DNA from: Candidatus Rokuibacteriota bacterium
GTDB lineage: Bacteria; Methylomirabilota; Methylomirabilia; Rokubacteriales; CSP1-6
NCBI GenBank assembly: GCA_016184365.1
Contig: JACPCW010000095.1
Span: forward strand, 1-49,587
DNA: 49,587 bases
Reading direction: 5' to 3'
This document shows, piece after piece, positions 25,379 through 33,445 of this stretch. Under the pieces are notes generated by a model, which was not told the DNA's origin, made no database searches, and saw only the letters and a program-made list of their open reading frames with translations. A program made the translations under genes and the position numbers. Position 1 is the stretch's first letter, and each line of letters begins with the position of its first letter.

Positions 25379-27271
25379 TCAGCTACGCGGTGGCTTTGCC
25401 GCCGTTCTCGAATTCAAGACCGCCGCGATCTGGCGTGGTAACTCGGCCTCCTCGATGTCTTCCAGCGGTCTTGGTAATGCCAGCGACCAGTTCGGCCACA
25501 CGCCGACCGTGCCCGGCATGTTCGGCCGCTCTTCGACCGCCACGGCGTCTTCCAGCGTCGCTGTCACGATGGCCGACGGCGCTTTCGCCAGCTCCTCGTA
25601 CGTGCCCGCGATGACCTCCTCGACCGGCCCGCCCGGCGGCACGTCGCTGAGTCGCGACAGACGCGCGCGCAACCCGTCGAAGATCTCCGGGTTCGGATCG
25701 AGGCCGATGGTTCGCTGGGCGAGGAGATCGGCGCCCGTCCACACGCCCGCGATCGTCGGCAGGTCGTGCGTCGTCACGCTCGCGAGCGCCAGCGCCGGAT
25801 AGCTCGCGGGCGGCTGTTCCTCGAACCACAGCACGCGGTACGACAGGATGCCGGCCTCCGCCAGCCGCTCTCGCACGCCGGCTTCGACGGTGCCGAGGTC
25901 TTCGCCCACCACGAACGCGCGCGCCCGCTCGCTTTCGATCGCGATGATCGCGAGCAGCTCGTCCGCCGGGTAGCGCACGTAGCCGCCCTCCCCCGGCTCG
26001 AGGCCGCGCGGAATCCAGAAGAGCCGGAAGAGGCCCATCACGTGATCGATGCGCAGGCCGCCGCCGTGGCGGAGCACGCCGCGGAGGGTCTGCACGAACG
26101 GCGCATAGCGCGCGGCGCGCAGCCGATGCGGAATGAACGGCGGCAGCCCCCAGTTCTGACCGTGCCGCGCGTAGCGATCGGGCGGCGCGCCGACGGCCGC
26201 TTCCGTCGCCAGCACGTCCTGCCAGGCCCAGGCGTCAGCCCCGTTGCCGTCCACGCCGACGGGAAAGTCGTGGAGCAACGCGATCTCCGCGGCCGCACGC
26301 GCGAGCTGGCGGTCGAGGAGCCACTGCACCCACTGGTGATACCGGACACGATCGGCGTGTGCCGCAGCGAACCGCCGGACGGCGTCGGTGTCCGGCCGGC
26401 GATATTCCCCGGGCCACGTGCGCCATCCGGCGCCGTGCGTCTCGGCGAGCGTGGTGAAGATCGCGAAATCCTCGAGCGCCGCGCCTTCGTCGCCGACGTA
26501 TCGCTCGAACGCCGGATCCGTCGTGAAGCGTGCCCAGAGACGCTCGAGCGCATCCGACTTGAGGCGCCGCACACGGTCGCGATCGATCAGTCGCTCGCGG
26601 TTCAGCGCGCGCCCGGCGGCGCGGAGCGTCTCGAGCTCCGGACCCAGCGCGGCCGCGCCCGGCACGTCTTCGATGCGCAGATAGAGCGGGTTGCGATACC
26701 GCCGGCTCGACGGCGAATACGGGCTCGGATCTTCCTGGGGGGCGGGCACGGCCGCGTGGAACGGATTCGCGAGGAGGACGCGCGCGCCGAGCTCGCGCGA
26801 CCACCGCGCGAGCCGCGTCAGATCCGCGAAATCCCCGAGGCCCCAGCTGTCACGTGACCGCGTCGCGTAGAGCTGGACCGCCCAGCCCCACGCGTCCGTC
26901 GGCGGCGGATGACAGCGGCCTGGCGACACGAGCAGCGTGAGGCGTCGATCGCCGGTTCGGAGCTCGTGATACCCTGCCGGCAGATCGGGCGGAAGCGCGC
27001 GCTCGACCGTCAGCCGCGTGCCGTCTTCGAGCCACAGCTCCGCGGGCCCGTCGACCGAGGCGATCTCGCCGCGCGTGATGATGCGGATGCCGACGGCATC
27101 GTCCGCTTCACCGTCGCCGACGCCCATCGTCGACAGCAACGCGGCTCGCGTTCGGTCCGTCGTCGGCCGCCACGCACCGAGCGTGTCGTGGTAGCCGTCG
27201 TCGATGCCCCAGCGGTCCGTGGTCACGTGATCCCACGGGCACAGATCTTGCCGGTCATTTCGTCGCTTCAC
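25379..27271 (-). CDS. malQ: 4-alpha-glucanotransferase (amylomaltase, MalQ, GH77)
   Basis: A 630-residue GH77-type protein. Segments that fit are DSWGLGDFADLTRL, YSPSSRRYRNPLY, FPVGVDGNGADAW (nucleophile region), LRIDHVMGLFRLF, and VTTHDLPTIAGVW (with the catalytic carboxylates in D and E of the FVVGEDLGTV segment). It rearranges alpha-1,4-glucans, so it belongs to glycogen or maltodextrin metabolism. The start ATG27271 is 2 bases away from the start of a divergent small gene, so both promoters overlap the opposite gene. Confidence 0.88.
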   Translation of the reverse strand: MKRRNDRQDLCPWDHVTTDRWGIDDGYHDTLGAWRPTTDRTRAALLSTMGVGDGEADDAVGIRIITRGEIASVDGPAELWLEDGTRLTVERALPPDLPAGYHELRTGDRRLTLLVSPGRCHPPPTDAWGWAVQLYATRSRDSWGLGDFADLTRLARWSRELGARVLLANPFHAAVPAPQEDPSPYSPSSRRYRNPLYLRIEDVPGAAALGPELETLRAAGRALNRERLIDRDRVRRLKSDALERLWARFTTDPAFERYVGDEGAALEDFAIFTTLAETHGAGWRTWPGEYRRPDTDAVRRFAAAHADRVRYHQWVQWLLDRQLARAAAEIALLHDFPVGVDGNGADAWAWQDVLATEAAVGAPPDRYARHGQNWGLPPFIPHRLRAARYAPFVQTLRGVLRHGGGLRIDHVMGLFRLFWIPRGLEPGEGGYVRYPADELLAIIAIESERARAFVVGEDLGTVEAGVRERLAEAGILSYRVLWFEEQPPASYPALALASVTTHDLPTIAGVWTGADLLAQRTIGLDPNPEIFDGLRARLSRLSDVPPGGPVEEVIAGTYEELAKAPSAIVTATLEDAVAVEERPNMPGTVGVWPNWSLALPRPLEDIEEAELPRQIAAVLNSRTAAKPPRS

Positions 27272-27273
27272 AC

Positions 27274-27537
27274 ATGAAGGGGGCCGTAACGATGCAGCCG
27301 ACCGGCAGCGAGCGATTCACGATAGAAGTCAAGCTGATGGACGATCCGTGCCTGTGGCGCTGGGAGATCAAGGATCGAATGCGCGGCGCGGTCGTTCAGT
27401 CCAGCTGGGACCAGGAATGGACGGCGTATCCCTCGAAGGAAGAAGCGCTTTGCGCCGGCCGCGATCGTCTGCGCGCCGTCTCGGAGCCTGCGCGGAGCGA
27501 ACGGTTCGGCTCGTGGCGCTTCGGCGCGACCGACTGA
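27274..27537 (+). CDS. Small conserved-looking protein of unknown function
   Basis: An 87-residue frame (or 81 residues from ATG27292). It contains many Trp and acidic/basic residues (CLWRWEIKDRMRG, SSWDQEWTAYPSKEEAL) and looks like a small soluble protein; no family is recognised. It is divergent from malQ with only 2 bases between the ATGs. Codon use is normal for the window, which supports it being real. Confidence 0.5.
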   Translation: MKGAVTMQPTGSERFTIEVKLMDDPCLWRWEIKDRMRGAVVQSSWDQEWTAYPSKEEALCAGRDRLRAVSEPARSERFGSWRFGATD

Positions 27538-27629
27538 CGGCAGGCGAAAAAACTCCACGTTTCCGGCAGAAGCTTCTTCCCGGCCATCTCCATACATTTG
27601 CCCGGTCGGCGCGGTTGTAAGACGGCCGC

Positions 27630-29228
27630 TCAGTAGCTGAGCGTCAGGATCACCGAGACGACGTTCCGCGTGTAGTCGAACACCGCGATGTTCGAGGTCG
27701 AGGACGTCCGCTGGTACTCGGCGGCGAGCGTCCACGCCACGCAGTCGTCCTTCCGCAGACACGTCGTCAGCATCGGCCACTCGAGCCGCGTGGCGTGTGT
27801 GATTTCCGTGTCCTTGCGGCGCGTGCTCCCCGGATCGGCGGCCGGCAGCGTGCTGTGCGGGTGGCGGTACGCGCGCAGATGCGCGTCGAAGTCGTACTTC
27901 AATCGGAGATCGCGCCACGGCAGCGTGTATTGGCCGCCGGCCGTCACCCGGTGTCCGAAGTACTGGTAGTTCTTGCCGACCGTGTCTTCCCAGTCCCACT
28001 GGTAGCCCGCCTTCAGGAAGTGGGCGTCCTGCGCGAAGCGGAGCAGGTGGACGGCGCCGAACATCACGTTGTCGGCGTCCCGGAACTCGCGGCGCGGCGT
28101 GTCGGGCTCGCGGTTGAACTGCTTCGCCTGGTAGCGGCCGAACACCTGGGTCAGATGCAGCGAGCTCTCGACGAGAGCGGCGAACGCGGTGACGGTGTTG
28201 CGCTGGAGAAACTCGTCGTCGTCCAGGTAGAGCACGTCCCACGCGTACTGCAGGCCCGCCTGGAGCGGCATCGAGCCGATCGCGCGGCGGTGCGTGAGCC
28301 CGGCGGTCAGCAGGTGATTCGTCACGTTGAACGACGGCAGGTCGTTGTTGTACGTGGCGAAGAACGAATAGCCCACCGTCGAATCCCAGTCGTCGCGCGG
28401 CAGCACGTGCTTCAGCCACGAATAGTCCGCCCGCAGGCCGAAGAGCTCCCCGGTCGACCGGTGGCTGGCGGCGCGGAGCTCGGTGACGGTCGGATCGGAC
28501 GACTGCTCGGGCACGACGGCCACGTTGTCGTCGTGGAAGACGCCGAATCGCATCTCGGCGGACAGGCGACGCTCGCGCGCGCGGCTGGCCACGATCGTGT
28601 CGCGCAGACGTTCTGCGGGAGCGGTGAGCGGCGAGCCCGGCGCCAGCCGGAGCGCCTGCTCGACCTCCTGGGCGGCCTGGGTCGGAAGCCCGAGCGGCAC
28701 GAGCGCGAGCGCGGTGTAGAATCGGCTCAGCTGCTGGATGTCCGGGTCGGTCGCGCGGCCCCCGCGGAACGCGGTGAGCGCGCCGCGATAGTCCTTCTTG
28801 CGGTAACGGATGAAGCCGACGTAGTAGCCGAGCCCGTCGAGCGTGGGGTTCGCGCGGAACACTTCCTCCAGCAGGGGCTCGGCCAGGTCGTAGCGCTCCT
28901 GCGCGAAGTACGCGAGCCCGAGCTGGAAGGCGACCGAGGGGTCGGTCGGCGACTTCTGCCGCGCGCGTGTGAGGAAGGGCACGGCCTCGGTGGGGCGCCG
29001 CTGCACCATGTGGATGACGCCCATGTAATAGAGCGCCTCGACGTGATCCGGCTCGAGCTCGAGCGCCCGGCGCAGGTTGGCGACGGCCTCCTCGTAGCGC
29101 CGATCGTCGAAGTCGATGATCGCCTGCGACACGAAGACATCCGCTTCGGTGATTTGCGCGTACGCCGGCGCAGCGAATGGCACGAGCACGACGATGATCA
29201 GCAGCAGGCAGGCCGCGAACGAGGACAC
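27630..29228 (-). CDS. TPR-containing outer-membrane beta-barrel protein
   Basis: A 532-residue exported protein. Signal peptide residues 1-25 ending in AYAQ; then TPR repeats to about residue 195 (examples EAVANLRRALELEPDHVEAL and EAVPFLTRARQKSPTD); the rest is rich in alternating aromatic/polar residues (YQWDWEDTV, YDFDAHLRAYRH) and ends in VSVILTLSY with a terminal Tyr, typical of an outer-membrane barrel strand. The build resembles surface-lipoprotein-assembly or cellulose-synthase-C type porins. GTG29228 lies 5 bases behind an extended -10 TGCTATAAC (reverse of 29234-29242), so it may be leaderless. Confidence 0.75.
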   Translation of the reverse strand: MSSFAACLLLIIVVLVPFAAPAYAQITEADVFVSQAIIDFDDRRYEEAVANLRRALELEPDHVEALYYMGVIHMVQRRPTEAVPFLTRARQKSPTDPSVAFQLGLAYFAQERYDLAEPLLEEVFRANPTLDGLGYYVGFIRYRKKDYRGALTAFRGGRATDPDIQQLSRFYTALALVPLGLPTQAAQEVEQALRLAPGSPLTAPAERLRDTIVASRARERRLSAEMRFGVFHDDNVAVVPEQSSDPTVTELRAASHRSTGELFGLRADYSWLKHVLPRDDWDSTVGYSFFATYNNDLPSFNVTNHLLTAGLTHRRAIGSMPLQAGLQYAWDVLYLDDDEFLQRNTVTAFAALVESSLHLTQVFGRYQAKQFNREPDTPRREFRDADNVMFGAVHLLRFAQDAHFLKAGYQWDWEDTVGKNYQYFGHRVTAGGQYTLPWRDLRLKYDFDAHLRAYRHPHSTLPAADPGSTRRKDTEITHATRLEWPMLTTCLRKDDCVAWTLAAEYQRTSSTSNIAVFDYTRNVVSVILTLSY

Positions 29229-29346
29229 GTTGCGTTATAGCAGACCTTTCAGGACGACGGCAATCGTCTTCCCGCCCGTCGTCATCCGTGGCACCGGAAT
29301 TGAATCCCCATCTATCGCCAAATTCACGTCACGTGGAGGATCCAGC

Positions 29347-30042
29347 ATGAGGCGGGCGACATTCCTCATCATCGGTCTGATGCTCGTAGCCGGTTGCGCC
29401 ACTGCCCAGACCGCTCCGCAGGCGAGCGGCCAGACGTTCCGCGGTGAAGTGTGGACCTGGGATGACGTCACCAACGTGGTCACGCTCCGGACCGGCGACC
29501 AGAGAGTCCGGGTCCGCGTGTCCGAAGAGACGATGCGGACGCTTCGGCTGCACGAAACGGTCACGCTGCGCGGCGAGCTCGCGCCGCCGGAGGAGATCGC
29601 GCACGTCATCACTGCGCCGCGTCCGATGCGGGCTGTCCCGCGCGGCGAGGCCCAGCAGGCGCAGGTGACCGGGAACGTGCTCAGCACGGATCCCAAGGGA
29701 CTCGTCTCGGTCGGCAGCGCCTCCGGGCCGGTGACGGTGTGGACGGCGACGACCGACACGAGCGCGTTCGCGCCCGGCGCGCCGGCCATGGTGCGCATGA
29801 CGGTCCAGCCCGTCGACATGGTCGTGTCCGACACGGGGACGGCGGCTGACCCGTCGGCGTCGGTCGCGACCGAGCCCGGCGAGCACACGGTGGTCACGGG
29901 GCGCGTCGTGTCCGTCGATCCGAAGGGGCTGATCACGGTGGAGTCGCCGCGCGGCCCGATCACGGTCATGGTCCCGAACGCCGCGCTGCATCGCGCGGGG
30001 TCGTTCGTGCAGGTCCGGACGACGCTCCAGCGCGGTCAGTAA
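29347..30042 (+). CDS. Predicted lipoprotein with three repeated small beta domains
   Basis: A 231-residue protein with a lipobox (LMLVAGC) at residues 11-17. Three similar segments follow: FRGEVWTWDDVTNVVTLRTG, then VTGNVLSTDPKGLVSV, then VTGRVVSVDPKGLITV, each followed by a stretch like GPVTVW or GPITVMV. They look like repeated OB- or SH3-like beta barrels. It has a GTGGAGG site before ATG29347. No family is recognised. It lies divergent from the TPR/porin gene and 49 bases before a tRNA. Confidence 0.6.
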   Translation: MRRATFLIIGLMLVAGCATAQTAPQASGQTFRGEVWTWDDVTNVVTLRTGDQRVRVRVSEETMRTLRLHETVTLRGELAPPEEIAHVITAPRPMRAVPRGEAQQAQVTGNVLSTDPKGLVSVGSASGPVTVWTATTDTSAFAPGAPAMVRMTVQPVDMVVSDTGTAADPSASVATEPGEHTVVTGRVVSVDPKGLITVESPRGPITVMVPNAALHRAGSFVQVRTTLQRGQ

Positions 30043-30076
30043 CCGCTGCCTGCCGGGAAGGACGACGGGGCTCGGG

Positions 30077-30082
30077 TATACT
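30077..30082 (+). promoter_or_regulatory. -10 element of the tRNA-Glu gene
   Basis: TATACT lies 9 bases before the tRNA. No good -35 is seen. Confidence 0.55.
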
Positions 30083-30091
30083 GAACCGCCT

Positions 30092-30170
30092 GACCCCGTC
30101 GTCTAGCCTGGCCCAGGACGCGACCCTTTCAAGGTCGAGATCGCGGGTTCGAATCCCGCCGGGGTCACCA
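30092..30170 (+). tRNA. tRNA-Glu (anticodon TTC)
   Basis: Acceptor GACCCCG pairs with CGGGGTC; the anticodon stem CGACC/GGTCG encloses the loop CTTTCAA; the T arm GCGGG-TTCGAAT-CCCGC is standard; the CCA end is encoded (30168-30170). A terminator hairpin follows at 30185-30208. It is the integration site of the neighbouring island. Confidence 0.95.
30121..30166 (+). repeat. attL: 3' half of tRNA-Glu, 46-bp direct repeat
   Basis: Identical to 32971-33016 from the anticodon stem to the end of the acceptor stem. Similarity goes on with substitutions through the following terminator and about 60 bases more. Confidence 0.9.
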
Positions 30171-30184
30171 CCGAAATCATTGGG

Positions 30185-30208
30185 AAAGCGCCGAGAACCG
30201 GCGCTTTT
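30185..30208 (+). terminator. Terminator behind tRNA-Glu
   Basis: The stem AAAGCGCCG/CGGCGCTTT with a 5-base loop, then T and C. A similar one, with another loop, follows attR at 33036-33061. Confidence 0.75.
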
Positions 30209-30346
30209 CGTGTCTCTGGTCACCGACCACAAACGACCGCAAAAATTCCGGAAACACCCTCACGAATGGCAACGGAGTGGCAACGATGCGTCCGCGTCTT
30301 CAGCCTTCGCGGCGATTCCCGCGAGTGGTAGCGTTGAGTTGATAAG

Positions 30347-31856
30347 ATGAGCGACGATCCGCTCTCCGGGGAATCCGCAACACGGCTGCTGTTGATCCTC
30401 CTCGATCATTGCCATCGCAGCCGTTGCCATCGCAGCGTCGTGCCGAAGGTCATGTCGGCGGTGGACGAGATTCGAGATCTTGAAGCACGCTGGGAAGGCG
30501 ACGTGCCGGTGACGTTGACGGAGAGCGCAGGCGGGCTCAGGCTCGTCGCTGGCTCGGCCGGGAGCCAGGCCGAGAGCATGCGGGCACGCCTCGCGGCTCT
30601 CGAAGCCGAACTGGCGCCGCGGCGTGGCCGGCCACGGGGCAGCGGGTACACGTCCGACGGGCTCGCCGAACGCAATCTCGCACGAACATTCGCGGATCGA
30701 AAGGCAATGGTTCGCAGTCAGCCAGCCGCAGCGAAGCGTCGATCGTTCGAATTCCTGCTTCGTCAGCTGTGGGACACGTCCCCGCGCGGGCGTGAACTTG
30801 GACCTCTTCCAGGTGGAATCGTTGATGCCGTGATGACGGCAAAGAACGAAACGCACGCTGCCCGGTTGTTTATGAACGCCGCCCGCGGGAAGAAGCTGGG
30901 AAGCTCCTCGAGCTCTACGCGCAGGGCATGGAAGCGCGCGGGAAGGGCGAGGAGAGCGTCGAGCGCGTGGAGTACACCGCGCGGAACATTCGCGACCTGA
31001 TGCCGGCGCTGCTCGACCGGCCGGTGTCCGAGATCGGCGACGCGGAGATTTTCGCCTTCCGGAATGCCCGCGCTCGCGAGGGCCGACGGATCATCGAGAC
31101 GGTGAAGGTGGGCGACAAGACAGAAAGGCGCGAGCGGCGCGGCCCGGCGAAACCGAGCACGATCAACCGTGACCTTCGCACGCTCCGCGCGGCATTGAAG
31201 AAGGTGCGCCCCGACTACCGGTGCCCCGGCGGAGCGTTCTTCCGCGAGGACGAGACGCGCGTGCGCTGGCTGCGGCCGGAGGAGGAGATCCTCGTCCTGG
31301 AGCCGATGCCGTCGCCGTTCCGCGAGATCGCGAAGCTCGCCGCGCTGACGCTGATGCGCCAGGGCGAGATCCGCACGCTGCGCCGCGAATACGTCCACCT
31401 CGAGCAGGGCGTGATCCTGCTGCCTCAGGCGAAAGCCGGCGCGCGGCCCGTCATCATGAGCGACGCGGCGCGGAAGATCGTCTGCGCGCAGCTTGAGGCG
31501 CACGGCTCTGAGTGGGTGTTTCCCGGTCCGCGGACGGTCGGCCCTACAGCCGCGAGCAGGTCGGAAAGGTGTTCCGCCGCTTCGCGCGCGGTGCAGGACT
31601 CAAGGACTTCCATTTCCACGACCTCCGACACCACGGCGCGACGATGGCGCTCAACTGCGGCTTTACGGCTCCGATCGTGATGGCGCTCGGCGGCTGGAAG
31701 ACGGAGCGGATGATGCGGCGGTACGCCGCCGTGACGGATGCGACACTACGGGCAGCGGCAGAGGCCCTCGCAGGCATCGAGGAGTGGGGGGTCGGCAGGC
31801 TCCGGGCATCGCTCGCCGTGAGCGCGCCGGAAGGGGTAGGATCAGCACATGGCTGA
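30347..31856 (+). pseudogene. Tyrosine recombinase (integrase) split by two frameshifts
   Basis: Frame 1 (from 30347) carries the N-terminal part to about 30889 (residues RLFMNAARG). Frame 2 carries the core-binding domain and first catalytic box (ERVEYTARNIRDLMPALL; Arg in LTLMRQGEIRTLR) to about 31535. Frame 3 carries HDLRHHGATMAL and the ending GGWKTERMMRRYAAVTDATL with the nucleophile Tyr. All catalytic residues seen (R, H-x-x-R, W, Y) are kept. The two shifts are in GGGAAGAAGCTGGG and in GGTCCGCGGACGG. Either the gene decayed recently or a sequencing error or recoding is present. The first about 150 codons do not look like an integrase and may belong to another gene. Confidence 0.8.
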
Positions 31857-32139
31857 TCCGTCCGAAGTTTTCGCCGACCAGCTAACGTTGCTGGTCGGAC
31901 CGTTCGGCTGCACGATCGTGTTTGCTGTCAGCGCCGCGCCCGGCAGTGAACCCGCACACCCTAAGACCGTCGCAAGCGTCCGCGTAAGCCTTGAGCACCT
32001 CAAGGCTATGGCGTTTCTGCTGCACAAGGGCATCAAGGATTACGAGCGGGAAAACGTCCGGGTTCCGTTCTCGGACAAGACACTCTCGATCCTCGCGACA
32101 CCGCGTGCTGAGTGGGAAGCGTTTTGGGACGAAAAATGA
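31849..32139 (+). CDS. Small protein, DUF3467-like
   Basis: A 96-residue protein. The stretch VRVSLEHLKAMAFLLHKGIKDYE resembles the DUF3467 signature (VRV-x-L/M-S-x-H-A-K-x-L-x-x-L-L-x-x-N-I-x-x-Y-E), a small family of unknown function often found with mobile genes. Its ATG lies within the last bases of the integrase reading frame, and its stop overlaps the next start as ATGA (32136-32139). It is the first of three co-transcribed cargo genes of the island. Confidence 0.6.
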   Translation: MADPSEVFADQLTLLVGPFGCTIVFAVSAAPGSEPAHPKTVASVRVSLEHLKAMAFLLHKGIKDYERENVRVPFSDKTLSILATPRAEWEAFWDEK

Positions 32140-32498
32140 GCCCGCTCCTGCTTGAGAATCCACAGCGATTGGCTTCCGGTTTTGAGCCAGGAGACTGTAC
32201 GCGCTATCGGCTGGTCGTCCGCCAAGCGGGCGTGGCCCAGATCATCTACGTACGACTACACCCGTCGCCGGAGGAGCTTTACGAGCGCGAGCGGAACGCG
32301 TTCCGCGCATTACCGCCTGAAGTCAGGGCGCAGTACAGCGGCCGATGGGTTGCTGTCCACAACGGCAACGTTGTCGCTTCTGGCATATCGGATACGGAAG
32401 CGGCTCGGCAGTTCCTGCGCGAGTTCGGCGACACCCACGTCTTTGTGGGTTACATCGGAGAGGAGCCGCCCGCCTACCAGATCTCGCCGCGACGCTGA
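32136..32498 (+). CDS. DUF5678-like small protein
   Basis: A 120-residue protein. Its C-terminal half contains YSGRWVAVHNGNVVASGISDTEAARQ, the typical DUF5678 pattern (Y-x-G-K-W-V-A-x-x-x-G-x-V-V-A-S-G), and ends with GDTHVFVGYIGEE. The role of the family is not known; members are repeatedly found beside small aspartyl-protease-like genes, as here. ATG32136 overlaps the previous stop; the stop at 32496-32498 is one base before the protease GTG. Confidence 0.7.
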   Translation: MSPLLLENPQRLASGFEPGDCTRYRLVVRQAGVAQIIYVRLHPSPEELYERERNAFRALPPEVRAQYSGRWVAVHNGNVVASGISDTEAARQFLREFGDTHVFVGYIGEEPPAYQISPRR

Positions 32499-32499
32499 G

Positions 32500-32913
32500 G
32501 TGCCTGCCTACCAACTGCCTCCGTGGGGAGGTCCGCTGGCGCCACTCTCGACGCTCACCGTTTCTTGGGGTCTTGGTCGCGAGCGTGTCCGCGCCGTACT
32601 CGACTCCGGGGCCGACTACACGCAGGTACCGACGAGGGTCGTCCGCGCACTAGGGCTACGCAGGGTCGGCGAAAGAAACGTGGAGACTGCCGACGAGCGG
32701 CGGCGGCAGGTTCTTCCGACTTACATCGCCAATATCGAACTCGAGAACGTCGTCTTCGAGGGCGTCGTGATCATTGGGAGCGACGACTTTACGCCCAACG
32801 GCGATGCGTGGGCGTTGGTCGGCCGTGACATTCTCAATGAAGCTGTCGTCCTAGACGGGCCATCCAAGTCATTCACCGTGAGCGCGCCGACAAGACGGCC
32901 CGCCAGCGGTTAG
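32500..32913 (+). CDS. Retropepsin-like aspartyl protease
   Basis: A 137-residue protein with a single active-site motif AVLDSGADYTQVP (Asp35-Ser36-Gly37) and a later hydrophobic-glycine segment WALVGRDILN, as in clan AA proteases that work as dimers. GTG32500 begins directly after the DUF5678 stop. In the same reading frame the sequence is open far upstream, but that part overlaps the DUF5678 gene in another frame. The target protein is unknown; the pairing with DUF5678 suggests a functional unit. Confidence 0.75.
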   Translation: MPAYQLPPWGGPLAPLSTLTVSWGLGRERVRAVLDSGADYTQVPTRVVRALGLRRVGERNVETADERRRQVLPTYIANIELENVVFEGVVIIGSDDFTPNGDAWALVGRDILNEAVVLDGPSKSFTVSAPTRRPASG

Positions 32914-32970
32914 GACGGCAACGGTCCGTGGCAACGAAGACGTAAATCTGCATCGCTGTTACGGCCGATC

Positions 32971-33016
32971 CGACCCTTTCAAGGTCGAGATCGCGGGTTC
33001 GAATCCCGCCGGGGTC
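32971..33016 (+). repeat. attR: 3' half of tRNA-Glu, 46-bp direct repeat
   Basis: Identical to 30121-30166. It lacks the tRNA 5' half, so it is not a tRNA gene. Confidence 0.9.
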
Positions 33017-33035
33017 CACCGTCGAAATCATTGCG

Positions 33036-33061
33036 AAAGCGCCGGTTCTCGGCGCTTTTTT
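33036..33061 (+). terminator. Terminator next to attR
   Basis: The stem AAAGCGCCG/CGGCGCTTT with loop GTTCT and six T. It has the same stem as the one behind the tRNA, with a different loop. Confidence 0.75.
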
Positions 33062-33140
33062 CGTCTCTGCCCATCGTCCGCAAACGCCGCGAGAAATCCC
33101 GGAAACCCACCTCGTCCGTGGCAACGACCGTGGTAACAGC

Positions 33141-33183
33141 CATCACATTTTTGTGATGCATGGCCATAACTAAAATGTTATGG
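33141..33183 (+). promoter_or_regulatory. Two inverted repeats, likely operator of the HigBA-like module
   Basis: CATCACA-TTTT-TGTGATG (33141-33158) and CCATAAC-TAAAAT-GTTATGG (33164-33183) lie just before the toxin start at 33191. Both have perfect 7-bp arms, and the second contains an AT-rich -10-like core. HigA-type antitoxins repress their own promoter by binding such palindromes. Confidence 0.6.
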
Positions 33184-33190
33184 TGTAGCC

Positions 33191-33433
33191 ATGGCGGCCG
33201 GCCCCGAGGGGTGGCAAGTCGACGCTTGGCGTGGCCCGAGCGGAGCGAGGCCCGTGAAGGAGTTTATTGACGGACTCTCGAAGGCAGCGAGAGTGGCGCT
33301 CGGCGACGGACTACATGAGCTGCGCATCACGCACCCTGAAGGCCCGTTCTGGATCATCTACTGCTATCAGCTGAGGAGACTCGAAGGTCCGACCTGGACT
33401 TGGCGCAGGCGCGCAAGCCGACGGGTTGAGTAG
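33191..33433 (+). pseudogene. HigB/RelE-type toxin, decayed
   Basis: The frame has the family start (VDAWRGPSGARPVKEFIDGL) and the core GDGLHELRITH, but the middle part is missing (a normal member has about 110 residues and a longer helix between them). After IYCYQL the C-terminus is in another frame: TRRSDLDLAQARK is readable one base off, matching the usual end of HigB. So the toxin has two lesions and is probably inactive. Confidence 0.75.
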
Positions 33434-33445
33434 AGGAGGAAACCG

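Larger units (their letters stand above)
30121..33016. mobile_element. Small integrative island in tRNA-Glu (about 2.85 kb)
   Basis: Bounded by 46-bp direct repeats of the tRNA 3' half (30121-30166 and 32971-33016). It holds a tyrosine recombinase split in three frames next to attL and a cargo of three small genes (DUF3467-like, DUF5678-like, retropepsin-like). The repeats of GGCAACG near both ends look like arm-type recombinase sites. Base composition inside is less GC-rich than the flanks. Confidence 0.85.

Noticed and set aside
30260-30856. Reverse-strand frame of 198 codons opposite the integrase N-terminal part
   Set aside because: No ribosome-binding site or domain; it crosses the terminator region behind the tRNA. 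It is a shadow of the opposite strand.
32971-33016. A second tRNA gene
   Set aside because: Only the half from the anticodon stem to the acceptor end is present; the 5' acceptor strand and D arm are missing. It is the att copy.
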